DNA of 42,022 nt from Oscillospiraceae bacterium (GTDB taxonomy: Bacteria > Bacillota > Clostridia > Oscillospirales > UBA929): positions 1 to 42,022 of the forward strand of contig JAIRTA010000002.1 in the NCBI GenBank assembly GCA_031255175.1, in the 5' to 3' direction. Positions 15,001-21,913 of this stretch are shown here, one piece after another (the stretch's first letter is position 1; the number at the start of each line of letters is the position of its first letter). The notes under the pieces were generated by a model, which made no database searches, was not told where the DNA came from, and worked only from the letters and a program-made list of their open reading frames with translations. A program made the translations under genes and the position numbers.

Positions 15001-17220
15001 TACTTTACACTGACGGCGAACACCCCGCCGCAGAGCGACGAGTTTGACGGCGATGCGCTGAAAGGCTTTTGGACGGCAAACAACGCCAACGCCAACATGG
15101 CCGTGGCCGACGGTTCATTGAACATCACGACCGAGAGCGGCGATTTGTACGGAAGCGCCGATTCACTTAAAAACTATGTGACGCAGTCGGCGAGCGGCGA
15201 TTGGTCGTCCGTCACGAAGATGTCGTTCAGCGAAAAACCCAAACAGCATTACCATCAGTTCGGCGTGATGCTCCAGCAGGACAAGGACAATTATGTCTTT
15301 TTCCAACTGGCGTATCATTCCAACACCGTAAAACTTCGGCTCACCCAGGAGGCGTCCGGGCAGAACAGCGTCAAAAAAGAGGTCACCGCGTCGTCAAACG
15401 CCGCTTTTGCGGCCATGACGGACACGCTCTACTTCAAGGTGGACAAATCCGGTGACGCGTACGGATTCGGCTTCAGCACAGACGGCGTCGTCTTTGAAGA
15501 CCTCGGCGTCACGGTCACGGCCGCCTACGCCGACCCGAAGTTCGCGCTTGTCAGTTCCAACGGAAACAACGTGAACATTGCGGCCATCCAAATCCGGTAC
15601 GATTTTGTCCGGTTCCAGGTCGCCGGTGCGGGGCCTTTCAGCGACGATTTTGAGGGGACAAAACTGCAGTCATTCTGGACCGCGCACAGCGCGGACGACA
15701 AGATGTCGCTTGCAGACGGCGCGCTGAACATCGTCACCCAGGGGGGCGACATTTATAACACGAACACGACGCTGAAAAATTACGTGTCACAGCCGGCCGG
15801 CGGCGACTGGACGTCCGTGACCAAAATCTCGTTTGCGCCGAAACCGAGTCAGCAGTATCATCAGCTCGGCGTTATGATCATGCAGGACGTCGGGAATTAT
15901 CTGCACTTCCGCTACGAGGTGCAAAGAGAACCGTCGGGCATCATCCGGCTGAATCAGGAGACAAACAATACATCCTCCAACAGGGAAAACATATCCGAAG
16001 GCGCGGTGCTCGCCGCCGTGACGGATACGATCTATCTGAAGGTGGTCAAGTCGAAAAGCGAATACAGCTTCGCGTTCAGCGCGGACGGCGTCACGTACCA
16101 GGCTCTGAACACGAAAATCACCGCGAGTTACGCCGCACCGAATTTTGTGCTGGCCGCCTGTAACGGGCAGGGGAAAGACGGCATTGCGCCGATTGTGGTT
16201 CGCTATGAAGAAGTGACATTCGAAAAGGCCGGACAGGCGGAGATACCCGTCGTTACGATTGCCGCGGAAGGATCCTCCCGGATCAAACTGGCCGAACAGT
16301 ACGTGCTTTTGGCGGGCGGGCTGATTCCTGAGGCGAGCAGTGATGTCGGCGGCGGCTATCATCTGGCGTATTCCGGCGGCGGGCGTTACGCGCTCTACAA
16401 CGTCGCTGTGGAACGCGCCGGTTATTATTCCGTCACCCCGCGTATATCCAGCGCCCGTGACGAGCTTGTACAGCTGGAATTCGTTCTGGAACGCAATGGC
16501 ATGGTTCTTGACTCGTTCATGAAACTCGGCGGGACCGGCGGCTGGAACAATTGGATTGATATGGAGCCCAAGACGGTGTACCTGCCCGCGGGGGAAGCCA
16601 AGCTGCGCCTCTATTACCGCACGGACGGGATCAATCTGAATTGGCTTGCGTTCAATCCGGTGGCGTCATACAGTGTCTCCGTTGACGGCGAATCGGACGC
16701 GGTCGCCATCGTCCCCGACAGGACGGAGAGCATAGCGGGGCAGACGGTCAGCTTCACCGTCACACCGGACGACCCGCGCCGCGACGTCGGCACGGTTTGG
16801 GCGACGGACGGCAACGGCGGTTCTGTCACCGTGCTGCGCCGCGCGGACGGCACGTATTACTTCGAAATGCCGGAGGACGATGTGACAATCGGCGCCTCGC
16901 TGGCAGACGCGTTCCTTGCGGCGCCAAGCGGCGTCGAGTTCACCGCGGACGGCTGTGTGGTGCGGATGCTGATCGAGAATGAAACGCAGACAGCAAGGCG
17001 CGGCGGGCTGTATCTGGCGCTGTATGACAGTGCGGGCAGGCTGGCCGCGCTGGATGCGCAGCCGTTTGACACGGAGGCGCGGGGCGGCAGCCAAACAGTC
17101 ACATGCCAGGTCTCCGGCATCCCCGGCGGGGCGTATGAGGCACGGCTGTTTATTTGGGACGGCGACCACACGCCGCTGATGCCGCCCTTTGACATCGGCG
17201 GGCATCTGTTCGATTTGTAA
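12067..17220 (+). CDS. Secreted multidomain glycoside hydrolase family 3 with swapped domain order
   Basis: A 1717-residue secreted enzyme. Signal peptide 1-28 (basic start, hydrophobic core, VIA end); AGAGG lies 7 bases before ATG. The GH3 domains are in reverse order. The C-type alpha/beta sandwich comes first (about 40-280, ending YPFGFGLSYTDF), then a fibronectin-like domain (285-400), then the catalytic barrel (about 488-770) with Lys637-His638 in VKHFTANNQE and predicted nucleophile Asp716 in MVMTDWS. This swap is known in some clostridial and ruminococcal beta-glucosidases. Two cadherin-like sandwiches follow (about 818-990), two copies of a roughly 200-residue concanavalin-like module (about 988-1188 and 1188-1391; shared FWTA, LKNYV, GDW(S/T)SVTK, YHQ(F/L)GVM), a CBM6/35-like domain (1394-1531) and a C-terminal sandwich. 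It likely trims beta-linked glucosides or xylosides outside the cell; the substrate is unknown. No SLH or sortase anchor was seen. Confidence 0.92.
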   Translation: MKGFLRKTLALCLTAVLLTTQMFTSVIAVEIPGFADLSRQVAGEGIVLLKNDNDALPLTDAETVSVFGRRQISTLYCGSGSGGEVYPSVKVSILAGLREHPGIRVNEPLAQAYEILNQQSPGTEMPSDAVLNAAAAVSEKAIVVIGRTAGEGSDFPNNGNGYLLSDAEKTMLQKVNGAFSSVIILLNVSNIVDLSWVDSYENIDSVLFVWLGGMYMGKAVADVLSGSVTPSGKMMATVAKSYADYPSAASFGASAANNYVEDIFVGYRYFETFAPDKVAYPFGFGLSYTDFDITTNGVSCADGQVLVDVTVRNTGAVKGKEVVQVYFGAPQGVLGKPLKSLAAYAKTALLKPGDAQDIAIAFDISNMASYDDSGETGHKSAYVLEAGDYQIYVGNSVRSAAPVGAYHRESLEVVQQLEEVMAPVTAFDRMVAVERDGDVVPGSEPVPLATVNLRARIDARRPQAVAQTEDRGHKLADVYNGAVTLDAFTAQLTTAQMSRLARGAGGMQSSAGNPGNAGVYGGVDAALRAYGIVPVSAHDGPSGIRQRSSDPSTLIPIGTMLACTWNEDLIELCTRNFGRELRLNNVDVLLAPGMNIQRNPLGGRNFEYFSEDPLLSGTIAAAFTRGVQSQGIGVCVKHFTANNQENNRKQTDVRVSERALREIYLKGFEIAIRTAKPYTVMSAYNKINGVFCCYNYDLMTTVLRGEWGWDGMVMTDWSLQPGTDPTNANVSGHAYRVQAQEDLFMPGDTGNSPTNAIETSISSGTGLALGELQRSTKNILNSVMKTPRFARDNGLDLYAYTPEAPYFSVDMEKSEFPRLTGILIDGQALESFNPMVLDYELYTPADALVPAVEATADAGVTVTVTPDAANGRVVIVRAANALEETEYRVFFSDRPGIPPAVDNPIYAYLDNIYINGKAIPEFYTTVFNYNYTLPADQWRPAIAVDGREDVNTEIVWNDAGKSASVIARSPHQAQEYKIYFTLTANTPPQSDEFDGDALKGFWTANNANANMAVADGSLNITTESGDLYGSADSLKNYVTQSASGDWSSVTKMSFSEKPKQHYHQFGVMLQQDKDNYVFFQLAYHSNTVKLRLTQEASGQNSVKKEVTASSNAAFAAMTDTLYFKVDKSGDAYGFGFSTDGVVFEDLGVTVTAAYADPKFALVSSNGNNVNIAAIQIRYDFVRFQVAGAGPFSDDFEGTKLQSFWTAHSADDKMSLADGALNIVTQGGDIYNTNTTLKNYVSQPAGGDWTSVTKISFAPKPSQQYHQLGVMIMQDVGNYLHFRYEVQREPSGIIRLNQETNNTSSNRENISEGAVLAAVTDTIYLKVVKSKSEYSFAFSADGVTYQALNTKITASYAAPNFVLAACNGQGKDGIAPIVVRYEEVTFEKAGQAEIPVVTIAAEGSSRIKLAEQYVLLAGGLIPEASSDVGGGYHLAYSGGGRYALYNVAVERAGYYSVTPRISSARDELVQLEFVLERNGMVLDSFMKLGGTGGWNNWIDMEPKTVYLPAGEAKLRLYYRTDGINLNWLAFNPVASYSVSVDGESDAVAIVPDRTESIAGQTVSFTVTPDDPRRDVGTVWATDGNGGSVTVLRRADGTYYFEMPEDDVTIGASLADAFLAAPSGVEFTADGCVVRMLIENETQTARRGGLYLALYDSAGRLAALDAQPFDTEARGGSQTVTCQVSGIPGGAYEARLFIWDGDHTPLMPPFDIGGHLFDL

Positions 17221-17232
17221 AATCTTTGTAAA

Positions 17233-17289
17233 ATCACATGCAAAAGAGCGCCCGGGCCGTGGTGATCCGGGCGCTCTTTTGCATGTGAT
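17233..17289. terminator. Very long perfect hairpin after the GH3 gene
   Basis: A 23-bp perfect stem (17233-17255 with 17267-17289) and an 11-base loop start 13 bases after the stop codon. The CTCTTTT within the right arm and AAAAGAG in the left arm allow termination from either side. Confidence 0.85.
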
Positions 17290-17343
17290 ATGGCGAAGCG
17301 AAACCACTGACGGCGGCGCCCCGCGGGAAGCAAAATGGGAAAG

Positions 17344-17549
17344 CTATCTCGCTTTGATCCATTTGACGATGTCCTCAAGCGGCGCGCTGTCGACATGTGC
17401 GCCCGCAACATAGTCGCCGGTTGTCGGGGTCATCATGGACGACGCTGTGAAGAAGTGGGTGAGGTTGTCGCACAGCCGGAATTCAAAATTGTCTCTGTCG
17501 CCGGCAAGCTGTTTGTAGCCTTCAAAATCCTTCTCCGGTGAAACCTGAA
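17344..17549 (-). pseudogene. C-terminal remnant of an alpha/beta hydrolase
   Basis: On the minus strand, about 65 codons ending at the stop near 17344 read like the tail of a dienelactone/DUF3887-type alpha/beta hydrolase. The visible blocks are EKDFEGYKQLAG, then FEFRLCDNLTHFF with the family's conserved catalytic-type His, then GAHVDSAPLEDIVKWI. The nucleophile and core of the enzyme are missing: upstream of about 17549 the frame runs into repetitive DNA. It is therefore a broken gene, truncated at its 5' side where a 21-bp tandem repeat now lies. Confidence 0.6.
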
Positions 17550-17575
17550 AATCACACGTTTGTATGCAGACACAA

Positions 17576-17638
17576 GACATACTACATGCTGTGTGTGACA
17601 TACTACATGTTGCATAGCACATACTATATATTGTGGGT
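17576..17638. repeat. Three imperfect 21-bp tandem repeats
   Basis: Units at 17576-17596, 17597-17617 and 17618-17638 share (G/C)ACATACTA(C/T)AT; the third is the most diverged. There are no spacers, so it is not a CRISPR array. It abuts the broken end of the hydrolase remnant. Confidence 0.75.
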
Positions 17639-17700
17639 GGTCATAAAACGCTCAAGTTCTCACACAGCCGCCCCCGTTGTGTCATGCCCGGCGCGGCGCG

Positions 17701-18852
17701 CTAAAACAGCGAGGGGAACCGCACGATGACCCAGGCGTAGCTCGCGACAAGGGCCGCGATGCCAACCGCCGTGCCGATTTTTACGGGCAGACGCGCGTAG
17801 TTGAGCCCGATATTGCCGCCAAACCGGTCCCCGACGAAACAGGCGGGGTCGTCGGGGTTGTGGTAGAACAGCCCCAAAGCCCAGTATTTGTCGTCGCTCA
17901 TGGCGTGGTTGCCCGCTGTGTCGCTGTTCGCGGCGGCGGTGATTTCCGGTGCGCTCACTTTGAGCAGTCCGCCGCCCTGTCCCGCTCTCACAGAGATGAT
18001 GCAGAGCAAAAGGCTCGGCACGAGGATGAGTCCCAAAATCAACCACATGGGCGCCGTAAACCCGACAAAGGCTGTCTGTAGGCTTAAAATCAAGAACGCC
18101 GCCGCAAGCGTCACCGCCAGGAACCCGATCCCGTGCCCCATAAGGCGGCGGTATTTTTTATGTTGCGCGAACGACTTCGCGGGTTCTCTGTGGTCTATTT
18201 GCAGCTTCGCCTTTTCGATGAGCACCCCTGTCAGCCACATGATCGCAACCATCGCAATGTTGAGGACGGATACAAACAGCACCGTGCCGAGCGATTTCGG
18301 AGACCATGCGTCAGGCTCCATATTAAAATTCCAGTGTGTCGGTATCGAGTCGGGCAGAGAGGGGTACCGCGCCAGCGCGATGGCGAACGACGCGAACACA
18401 AATATGATCGCCGCGATGTACCAAAAGTGCGGCATGGCGGACAGATTCCCGCGTGTGAAAGACGTCTTTGTGTCCGCGTATTTTGTCTCGGCCACGCGCC
18501 AGCCGAGCCGCGCTTTCAGTTTCAGCGCCTTTGCGTGATTCGGCACGAACGCGGCGAACTGGGCCGCCATGAGGGCAAACGGAGAGAACATCACGGCAAG
18601 CATCGTGTAATTCGGCGCGGCCATATATTGCCATACGGAGGCCGCGAGGACGATGACGCCGCCGGCCGTCGTGACGGTGACGTAGTTGCGTTTCAGCGCT
18701 TTCGCCTCGTCGGTGGCCTGCGCTTCCGGCGGCACCTTCACGCCAAACAGGAACGATTTGCGCGTCAGCAGCGGCACGACCGGCAGCAGCGCGCCGCAAA
18801 ACAACACCACACAAAGGTTCGTGATGAACAGGAACGCATGGAGTTCGCTCAT
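17701..18852 (-). CDS. DUF1648/DUF5808 multi-pass membrane protein
   Basis: A 383-residue protein with about eight hydrophobic segments. The DUF1648 signature RYPSLPDSIPTHWNFNMEPDAW is near 170, where membrane flanks follow an extracytoplasmic loop. The C-terminal part carries the DUF5808 motif DDKYWALGLFYHNPDDPACFV. Proteins of this build, related to SdpI-type immunity proteins, are usually co-transcribed with a small GntR regulator, as here: ATG 18852 overlaps the regulator's stop by 4 bases, with AAAGGAGGGG 8 bases upstream. A role in envelope or toxin tolerance is suggested by SdpI, but for this subtype function is not established. Confidence 0.85.
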   Translation of the reverse strand: MSELHAFLFITNLCVVLFCGALLPVVPLLTRKSFLFGVKVPPEAQATDEAKALKRNYVTVTTAGGVIVLAASVWQYMAAPNYTMLAVMFSPFALMAAQFAAFVPNHAKALKLKARLGWRVAETKYADTKTSFTRGNLSAMPHFWYIAAIIFVFASFAIALARYPSLPDSIPTHWNFNMEPDAWSPKSLGTVLFVSVLNIAMVAIMWLTGVLIEKAKLQIDHREPAKSFAQHKKYRRLMGHGIGFLAVTLAAAFLILSLQTAFVGFTAPMWLILGLILVPSLLLCIISVRAGQGGGLLKVSAPEITAAANSDTAGNHAMSDDKYWALGLFYHNPDDPACFVGDRFGGNIGLNYARLPVKIGTAVGIAALVASYAWVIVRFPSLF

Positions 18853-19232
18853 GAAATATCCCCTCCTTTGATTTTCCTGTAATTCCCGACGCAGATCTCG
18901 ACGAACGCGTTTTCATCGACGCAATGGCAGATAGCCTCCGCCGCGCACATCGTGAGCTTCTCCGCAAAGGCCGCGGATAGACCCCCGCGCGCCCCTCTCG
19001 GTGCGACGATCGCCGTGGTGCGCCTGTCCATGACAAGGTAGCCGTCACCGCGCAAGATGTCATAAGCCTTGTTGACCGTGTGAAAGTTTACCCCCAAGTC
19101 GGCGCCAAGGGCACGCGCCGACGGCAGCGCCTCGCCCTCCGCGAGCTGCCCCGACGCTATGCCAAATATAATAGTGTCGCGCAGCTGTTCATAAATCGGC
19201 TTCTCCGCGTAGGTGTCAATCTGTATCAGCAC
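18849..19232 (-). CDS. GntR-family repressor (YtrA-like, short)
   Basis: A 127-residue regulator. GTG 19232 (MLIQIDTYAEKPIYEQL) is chosen because GGAGGTG lies 6 bases upstream; the longer ORF up to 19364 has no site and poor sequence. The winged helix-turn-helix is at about 10-75 (IYEQLRDTIIFGIASGQL..GEALPSARALGADLGVNFHTVNKAYDIL..DGYLVMDRR). The C-terminal tail is short, as in YtrA-type members that have no large ligand domain. It probably represses its own operon with the DUF1648 gene through the palindrome over its promoter. Confidence 0.9.
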   Translation of the reverse strand: MLIQIDTYAEKPIYEQLRDTIIFGIASGQLAEGEALPSARALGADLGVNFHTVNKAYDILRGDGYLVMDRRTTAIVAPRGARGGLSAAFAEKLTMCAAEAICHCVDENAFVEICVGNYRKIKGGDIS

Positions 19233-19249
19233 TTGGCCACCTCCTATAT

Positions 19250-19289
19250 CTGTTATAGTTATTATATAACAGAAACGATATTTCGTCAA
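19250..19289 (-). promoter_or_regulatory. Promoter and palindromic operator of the GntR operon
   Basis: On the minus strand TTGACG (19284-19289), 17 bp and TATAAT (19261-19266). An inverted repeat CTGTTATA (19250-19257) / TATAACAG (19265-19272) covers the -10, the expected place for autorepression by the GntR protein. Confidence 0.8.
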
Positions 19290-19563
19290 GAGGATTTTGA
19301 AAATCTTTTTGTTGTCTCCGCATCGACGGTGGCGCGTCAAGATCATCCGAAGGCAACACCGCACAATGCCGATTGGGGATGAGGATTTACGCCGAACGGT
19401 GAAAAAATGCGCGGTGCTCCGATTTTCTTGCCGCGCCGGGAACCTGAATCAGACCGCCAGGCAGCGCCTGTCAGCCGGAATCAGATTCGCCAGCGCGAAC
19501 TGCATATGAAGCTTGGCCTCCTGTTTTCGTCGGCCTTTGTACCGCGTCTTGCGATAACCGAAC
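19290..19563. other. Intergenic stretch without recognisable gene
   Basis: No ORF with a ribosome site or family resemblance. It leads into a sigma-factor remnant and looks like decayed coding DNA. Confidence 0.4.
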
Positions 19564-19710
19564 AAGCAGGCGCAGTACATCGACGCCTATTTCTTCGAAG
19601 GCAAAAATTTGTCAGAGATCGCACGCGCGCATGGCGTAAGCAAGCAGCGTGTCGCTGTGGTGATCAAACGCGCTCTGACCAAGCTGAAGGATTTTCTGGA
19701 GCCCCTGTAA
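19558..19710 (+). pseudogene. Remnant of a sigma-70-type region 4 (helix-turn-helix)
   Basis: Fifty codons ending at TAA 19708-19710, with an in-frame TAA just before at 19555-19557 and no start. The peptide contains KQAQYIDAYFFEGKNLSEIA, then RAHGVSKQRVAVVIKRALTKL, a clear sigma-factor region 4 pattern (YF.G..LSEIA...GVS...V...I..A). Such short sigma-like proteins are common in clostridial mobile elements. Here only the last domain survives. Confidence 0.6.
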
Positions 19711-19836
19711 ATTCGTCTTGCTGCTGTCCCTCTGCGGACGGGGCTTTCGCTCCGACCGTAGCCTCGAACCGCCAATCTGCCGGACTTTCTCTCCGCTGAA
19801 AACAGCGTTGGCCAAGAAATTTTTCGAAATTCTCGT

Positions 19837-20523
19837 TCAAAACGTTGCTTTGTTTTTATTTAAATCCCCAGTAATCACCATTGCCGCGTGACTGATAAAA
19901 CGGTTATCCTCTCCCTCACGACCTTCGAGAAATACAGCGAATCCATGAGCGGCGCAGGCATTGAGCAGCTCACAGGCGGAAATTTCCTCTTCTGAGAGAT
20001 AGGCCGGAAACCCAACAAGCTCGGATGCGGGCATACTGAGGATATACCGGAACAACGGATCCTCCTCGTTGAACGCATCCGTTGCATCTGTGAGTCGATA
20101 GGCGGCATACACCGTCGGTTCACGCCCGTTGCGGATCGGCGGGAGGCCGCTACGGCTGAGGAAGATGGGATGTATCTCCTCTTTCGCCACAGCGTGATTG
20201 TATACATCATGCGCCTCGTCTTTGACATGAGATACTTGCAGCAATTTGCAATGATTTCTGGCACCCACCGCACTGACAAATTTAAAAAAACAGGACAAGT
20301 GATCGAGGGACATATCAAACATCGTTTCCGGAACAATGACATGAGATAGTTGAGAACCCGACACAAACATATGCGTCAAACAAATTTGAACAACAATCTC
20401 CCGCAGTGAGTTCTCCATATTATTCTTGGCAAGCACCTCATGGGAGTCGTCAGGATCTCTGGCTGTCCAAGCATATGGTTTGAGTATTTCCAACATACAG
20501 GTAGGATGAATTCTCTCAATCAT
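19837..20523 (-). CDS. Hypothetical protein of unknown function
   Basis: A 228-residue soluble protein with no signal peptide or membrane segments. I do not recognise its family. It is less GC-rich than its neighbours and rich in His, Cys and Glu. Visible features are repeated acidic-helical stretches (LSEEEISACELLNACAAHGF) and a tail EDNRFISHAAMVITGDLNKNK. ATG 20523 has only a weak upstream site. The gene lies between remnants of a sigma gene and a transposase and beside large hairpins, so it may be a recent arrival. It is uninterrupted over 228 codons, the main reason to call it a gene. Confidence 0.55.
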   Translation of the reverse strand: MIERIHPTCMLEILKPYAWTARDPDDSHEVLAKNNMENSLREIVVQICLTHMFVSGSQLSHVIVPETMFDMSLDHLSCFFKFVSAVGARNHCKLLQVSHVKDEAHDVYNHAVAKEEIHPIFLSRSGLPPIRNGREPTVYAAYRLTDATDAFNEEDPLFRYILSMPASELVGFPAYLSEEEISACELLNACAAHGFAVFLEGREGEDNRFISHAAMVITGDLNKNKATF

Positions 20524-20549
20524 GTGTCCAATTCCATTTCTATATCAAT

Positions 20550-20586
20550 TAGTGCTTGATTGCCGCAAAGCGGCAATCAAGCACTA
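20550..20586. repeat. Perfect 17-bp hairpin with AAA loop
   Basis: 20550-20566 pairs perfectly with 20570-20586 around an AAA loop. No T tract follows on the plus strand. It is 27 bases upstream of the start of the minus-strand orphan gene, so it is not that gene's terminator. It could be a mobile-element end or an RNA structure. Confidence 0.65.
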
Positions 20587-20593
20587 GAATTTT

Positions 20594-20610
20594 GGTTGTG
20601 TGGCACAACC
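20594..20610. repeat. Small hairpin GGTTGTG-TGG-CACAACC
   Basis: Perfect 7-bp arms and a 3-base loop, second of three consecutive hairpins in this gene-free stretch (20524-20973). Confidence 0.5.
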
Positions 20611-20621
20611 CCACTTTAGAG

Positions 20622-20675
20622 AATCGCTGAAAACTTCTGCCGGGTGCAGCGCCAGATATGAAGTTTTCAGCGATT
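20622..20675. repeat. 16-bp inverted repeat with 22-base loop
   Basis: AATCGCTGAAAACTTC (20622-20637) and its exact complement at 20660-20675. With the two hairpins before it, it forms a 126-base structured block. No coding sequence is present between 20524 and 20973. Confidence 0.65.
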
Positions 20676-20885
20676 TCCTTTATACAACCCAAAATCAAAA
20701 GAAATACTCACTTGAGCGCTCTGCCAATGTACTGTTGCTGAACCAATTATGGCTCAAATGATTAAGAAGCATATCTGACGATAGTCACATCGATTTTGTC
20801 AGGCAAGGCTTTTGACTTTTGAACCGATTGTCATTGTAACACAGGAAAAAGCATCTGTCAAGTCACTTGGTCACTTGATTGTGGT

Positions 20886-20933
20886 TCCAAAGTGATAATG
20901 TCACCATGTAGACTCCAAAGTGAAAATGTCACC
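20886..20933 (+). repeat. Two direct 20-bp repeats ahead of the transposase remnant
   Basis: TCCAAAGTGATAATGTCACC (20886-20905) and TCCAAAGTGAAAATGTCACC (20914-20933) differ at one base. Placed 40 bases before the broken transposase start, they look like an insertion-sequence end or transposase binding sites. Confidence 0.6.
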
Positions 20934-20973
20934 CTTCCCCGGAAGAGGGTGTAAAATCACAGATATGGAGGAC

Positions 20974-21218
20974 ATGATCACAATGACGAGGAAACAGATG
21001 GGGCGATACGGCGTTGTGCGCAAGGTGATATGCGGCGTCGTGACGGTCAAGGAAGCGGCCCAAGCGGGCTGCCCGAGAGGCAGGTCAAGCGACTCAAAAA
21101 GGCAGTGGAGGGAAACAGAGTCGGAGTCCTCACCCATGGGAACAGTAGTACAGACTTGGAGGACATCGCACAGGCAACCGTATACCGTTTCTCGCGGTCC
21201 GCGCGGATTTTGCGCTGA
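20974..21218 (+). pseudogene. Frameshifted N-terminal remnant of an IS1202/ISNCY-like transposase
   Basis: ATG 20974 opens MITMTRKQMGRYGVV, then KVICGVVTVKEAAQA. The reading then must shift frame near 21063 to continue GLPERQVKRLKKAVEGNRVGVLTHGN, up to a stop near 21218. Together these read as the N-terminal HTH of transposases that begin MTMT...EAA..LGLSERQV.RL....G...L.HGN. The DDE catalytic part is absent, so it is a dead fragment. The exact IS family is a judgement from this HTH pattern. Confidence 0.65.
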
Positions 21219-21275
21219 CGCTCACAGACGGCGTTTGGACAGTGGGCGAGCCGGAAAACGTGGTGAGGGTTTGAA

Positions 21276-21325
21276 AAAACAACGGCGAAACAGAGAAGGT
21301 AACCGCTCTGTTTCGCCGTTGTTTT
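21276..21325. terminator. Perfect 20-bp stem terminator
   Basis: 21276-21295 pairs perfectly with 21306-21325 around a 10-base loop, with A and T tracts on its outer sides, so it can act in both directions. A short plus-strand frame ending TGA 21272-21274 (…FALTLTDGVWTVGEPENVVRV) just before it may be the tail of a lost gene. Confidence 0.8.
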
Positions 21326-21395
21326 CAATTGTGTAAGACAAATCAGCGCGCGATCGCGCGGTAAAAAACGGGATGCCGGCCCATAGGCGGACAAC

Positions 21396-21432
21396 CCAAA
21401 AGGCTGTGCACGCCGTACGATACACAGCCCTT
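21396..21432 (-). terminator. Terminator downstream of secG
   Basis: On the minus strand AAGGGCTGTG (21423-21432) pairs with CACAGCCTT (21400-21408) with one bulge, followed by TTGGGTTG. It lies about 35 bases after the secG stop. Confidence 0.6.
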
Positions 21433-21465
21433 GAAGCAGCGCCCGCGTTTAGGCTTCGGCGGACC

Positions 21466-21723
21466 TTACGCCGCCGGAGGCGTCGTGGGGAAGAGGTTCA
21501 GCACCAGGGTTAACAGCAGGAACAGGGCGGCCACCCATTTGGTCACGCGGGCCAGACGGGCGTCCCAGGTGCGGGCCTTGTTTTTGGCCATGAAAGATTC
21601 GGCCGCGCCGGCGATGGCGCCGGACAGGCCGGAACGCTTGCCGGACTGCAACAGCACCACAGCGATCAGAAACAGCGATGTCAGGACCTGAACAATGGTG
21701 CTGACCAATTTAAGAGTTTCCAA
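21466..21723 (-). CDS. secG: Preprotein translocase subunit SecG
   Basis: An 85-residue protein. TTG 21723 follows AGGAGG by 9 bases. There are two membrane segments, residues 6-24 (VSTIVQVLTSLFLIAVVLL) and about 59-78, joined by a cytoplasmic loop with QSGKRSGLSGAIAGAAESF, the hallmark of SecG (GxxSG.. loop). It assists SecA-driven protein export through SecYEG. It stands as a single gene with its own promoter and terminator. Confidence 0.93.
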   Translation of the reverse strand: METLKLVSTIVQVLTSLFLIAVVLLQSGKRSGLSGAIAGAAESFMAKNKARTWDARLARVTKWVAALFLLLTLVLNLFPTTPPAA

Positions 21724-21815
21724 ACTAAAAACCTCCTGACATGGGATGGCGAACCTTCGCCCGGGCAGTGCGCGGCGCCGGGGCGAAGGCCCCTGTTTCG
21801 ACCGGCACAAATATA

Positions 21816-21844
21816 AATATATCATATAAAACACCGCTTGGCAA
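21816..21844 (-). promoter_or_regulatory. Promoter of secG
   Basis: Minus strand TTGCCA (21839-21844), 17 bp, TATATT (21816-21821), about 90 bases before the secG start. Confidence 0.7.
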
Positions 21845-21913
21845 GAGACAGAGCGGGCAGTTTGAAAGTTTTTGAAATATCCATTTTTTACCAATTTGCA
21901 GAACGCGGCGGCG

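Noticed and set aside
17576-17638. Possible CRISPR array
   Set aside because: The 21-bp units are directly adjacent and diverged, with no spacers and no cas genes.
21326-21465. tRNA or tmRNA next to secG
   Set aside because: No cloverleaf, T-loop or CCA-type end could be found; the stretch holds only a terminator-like hairpin.
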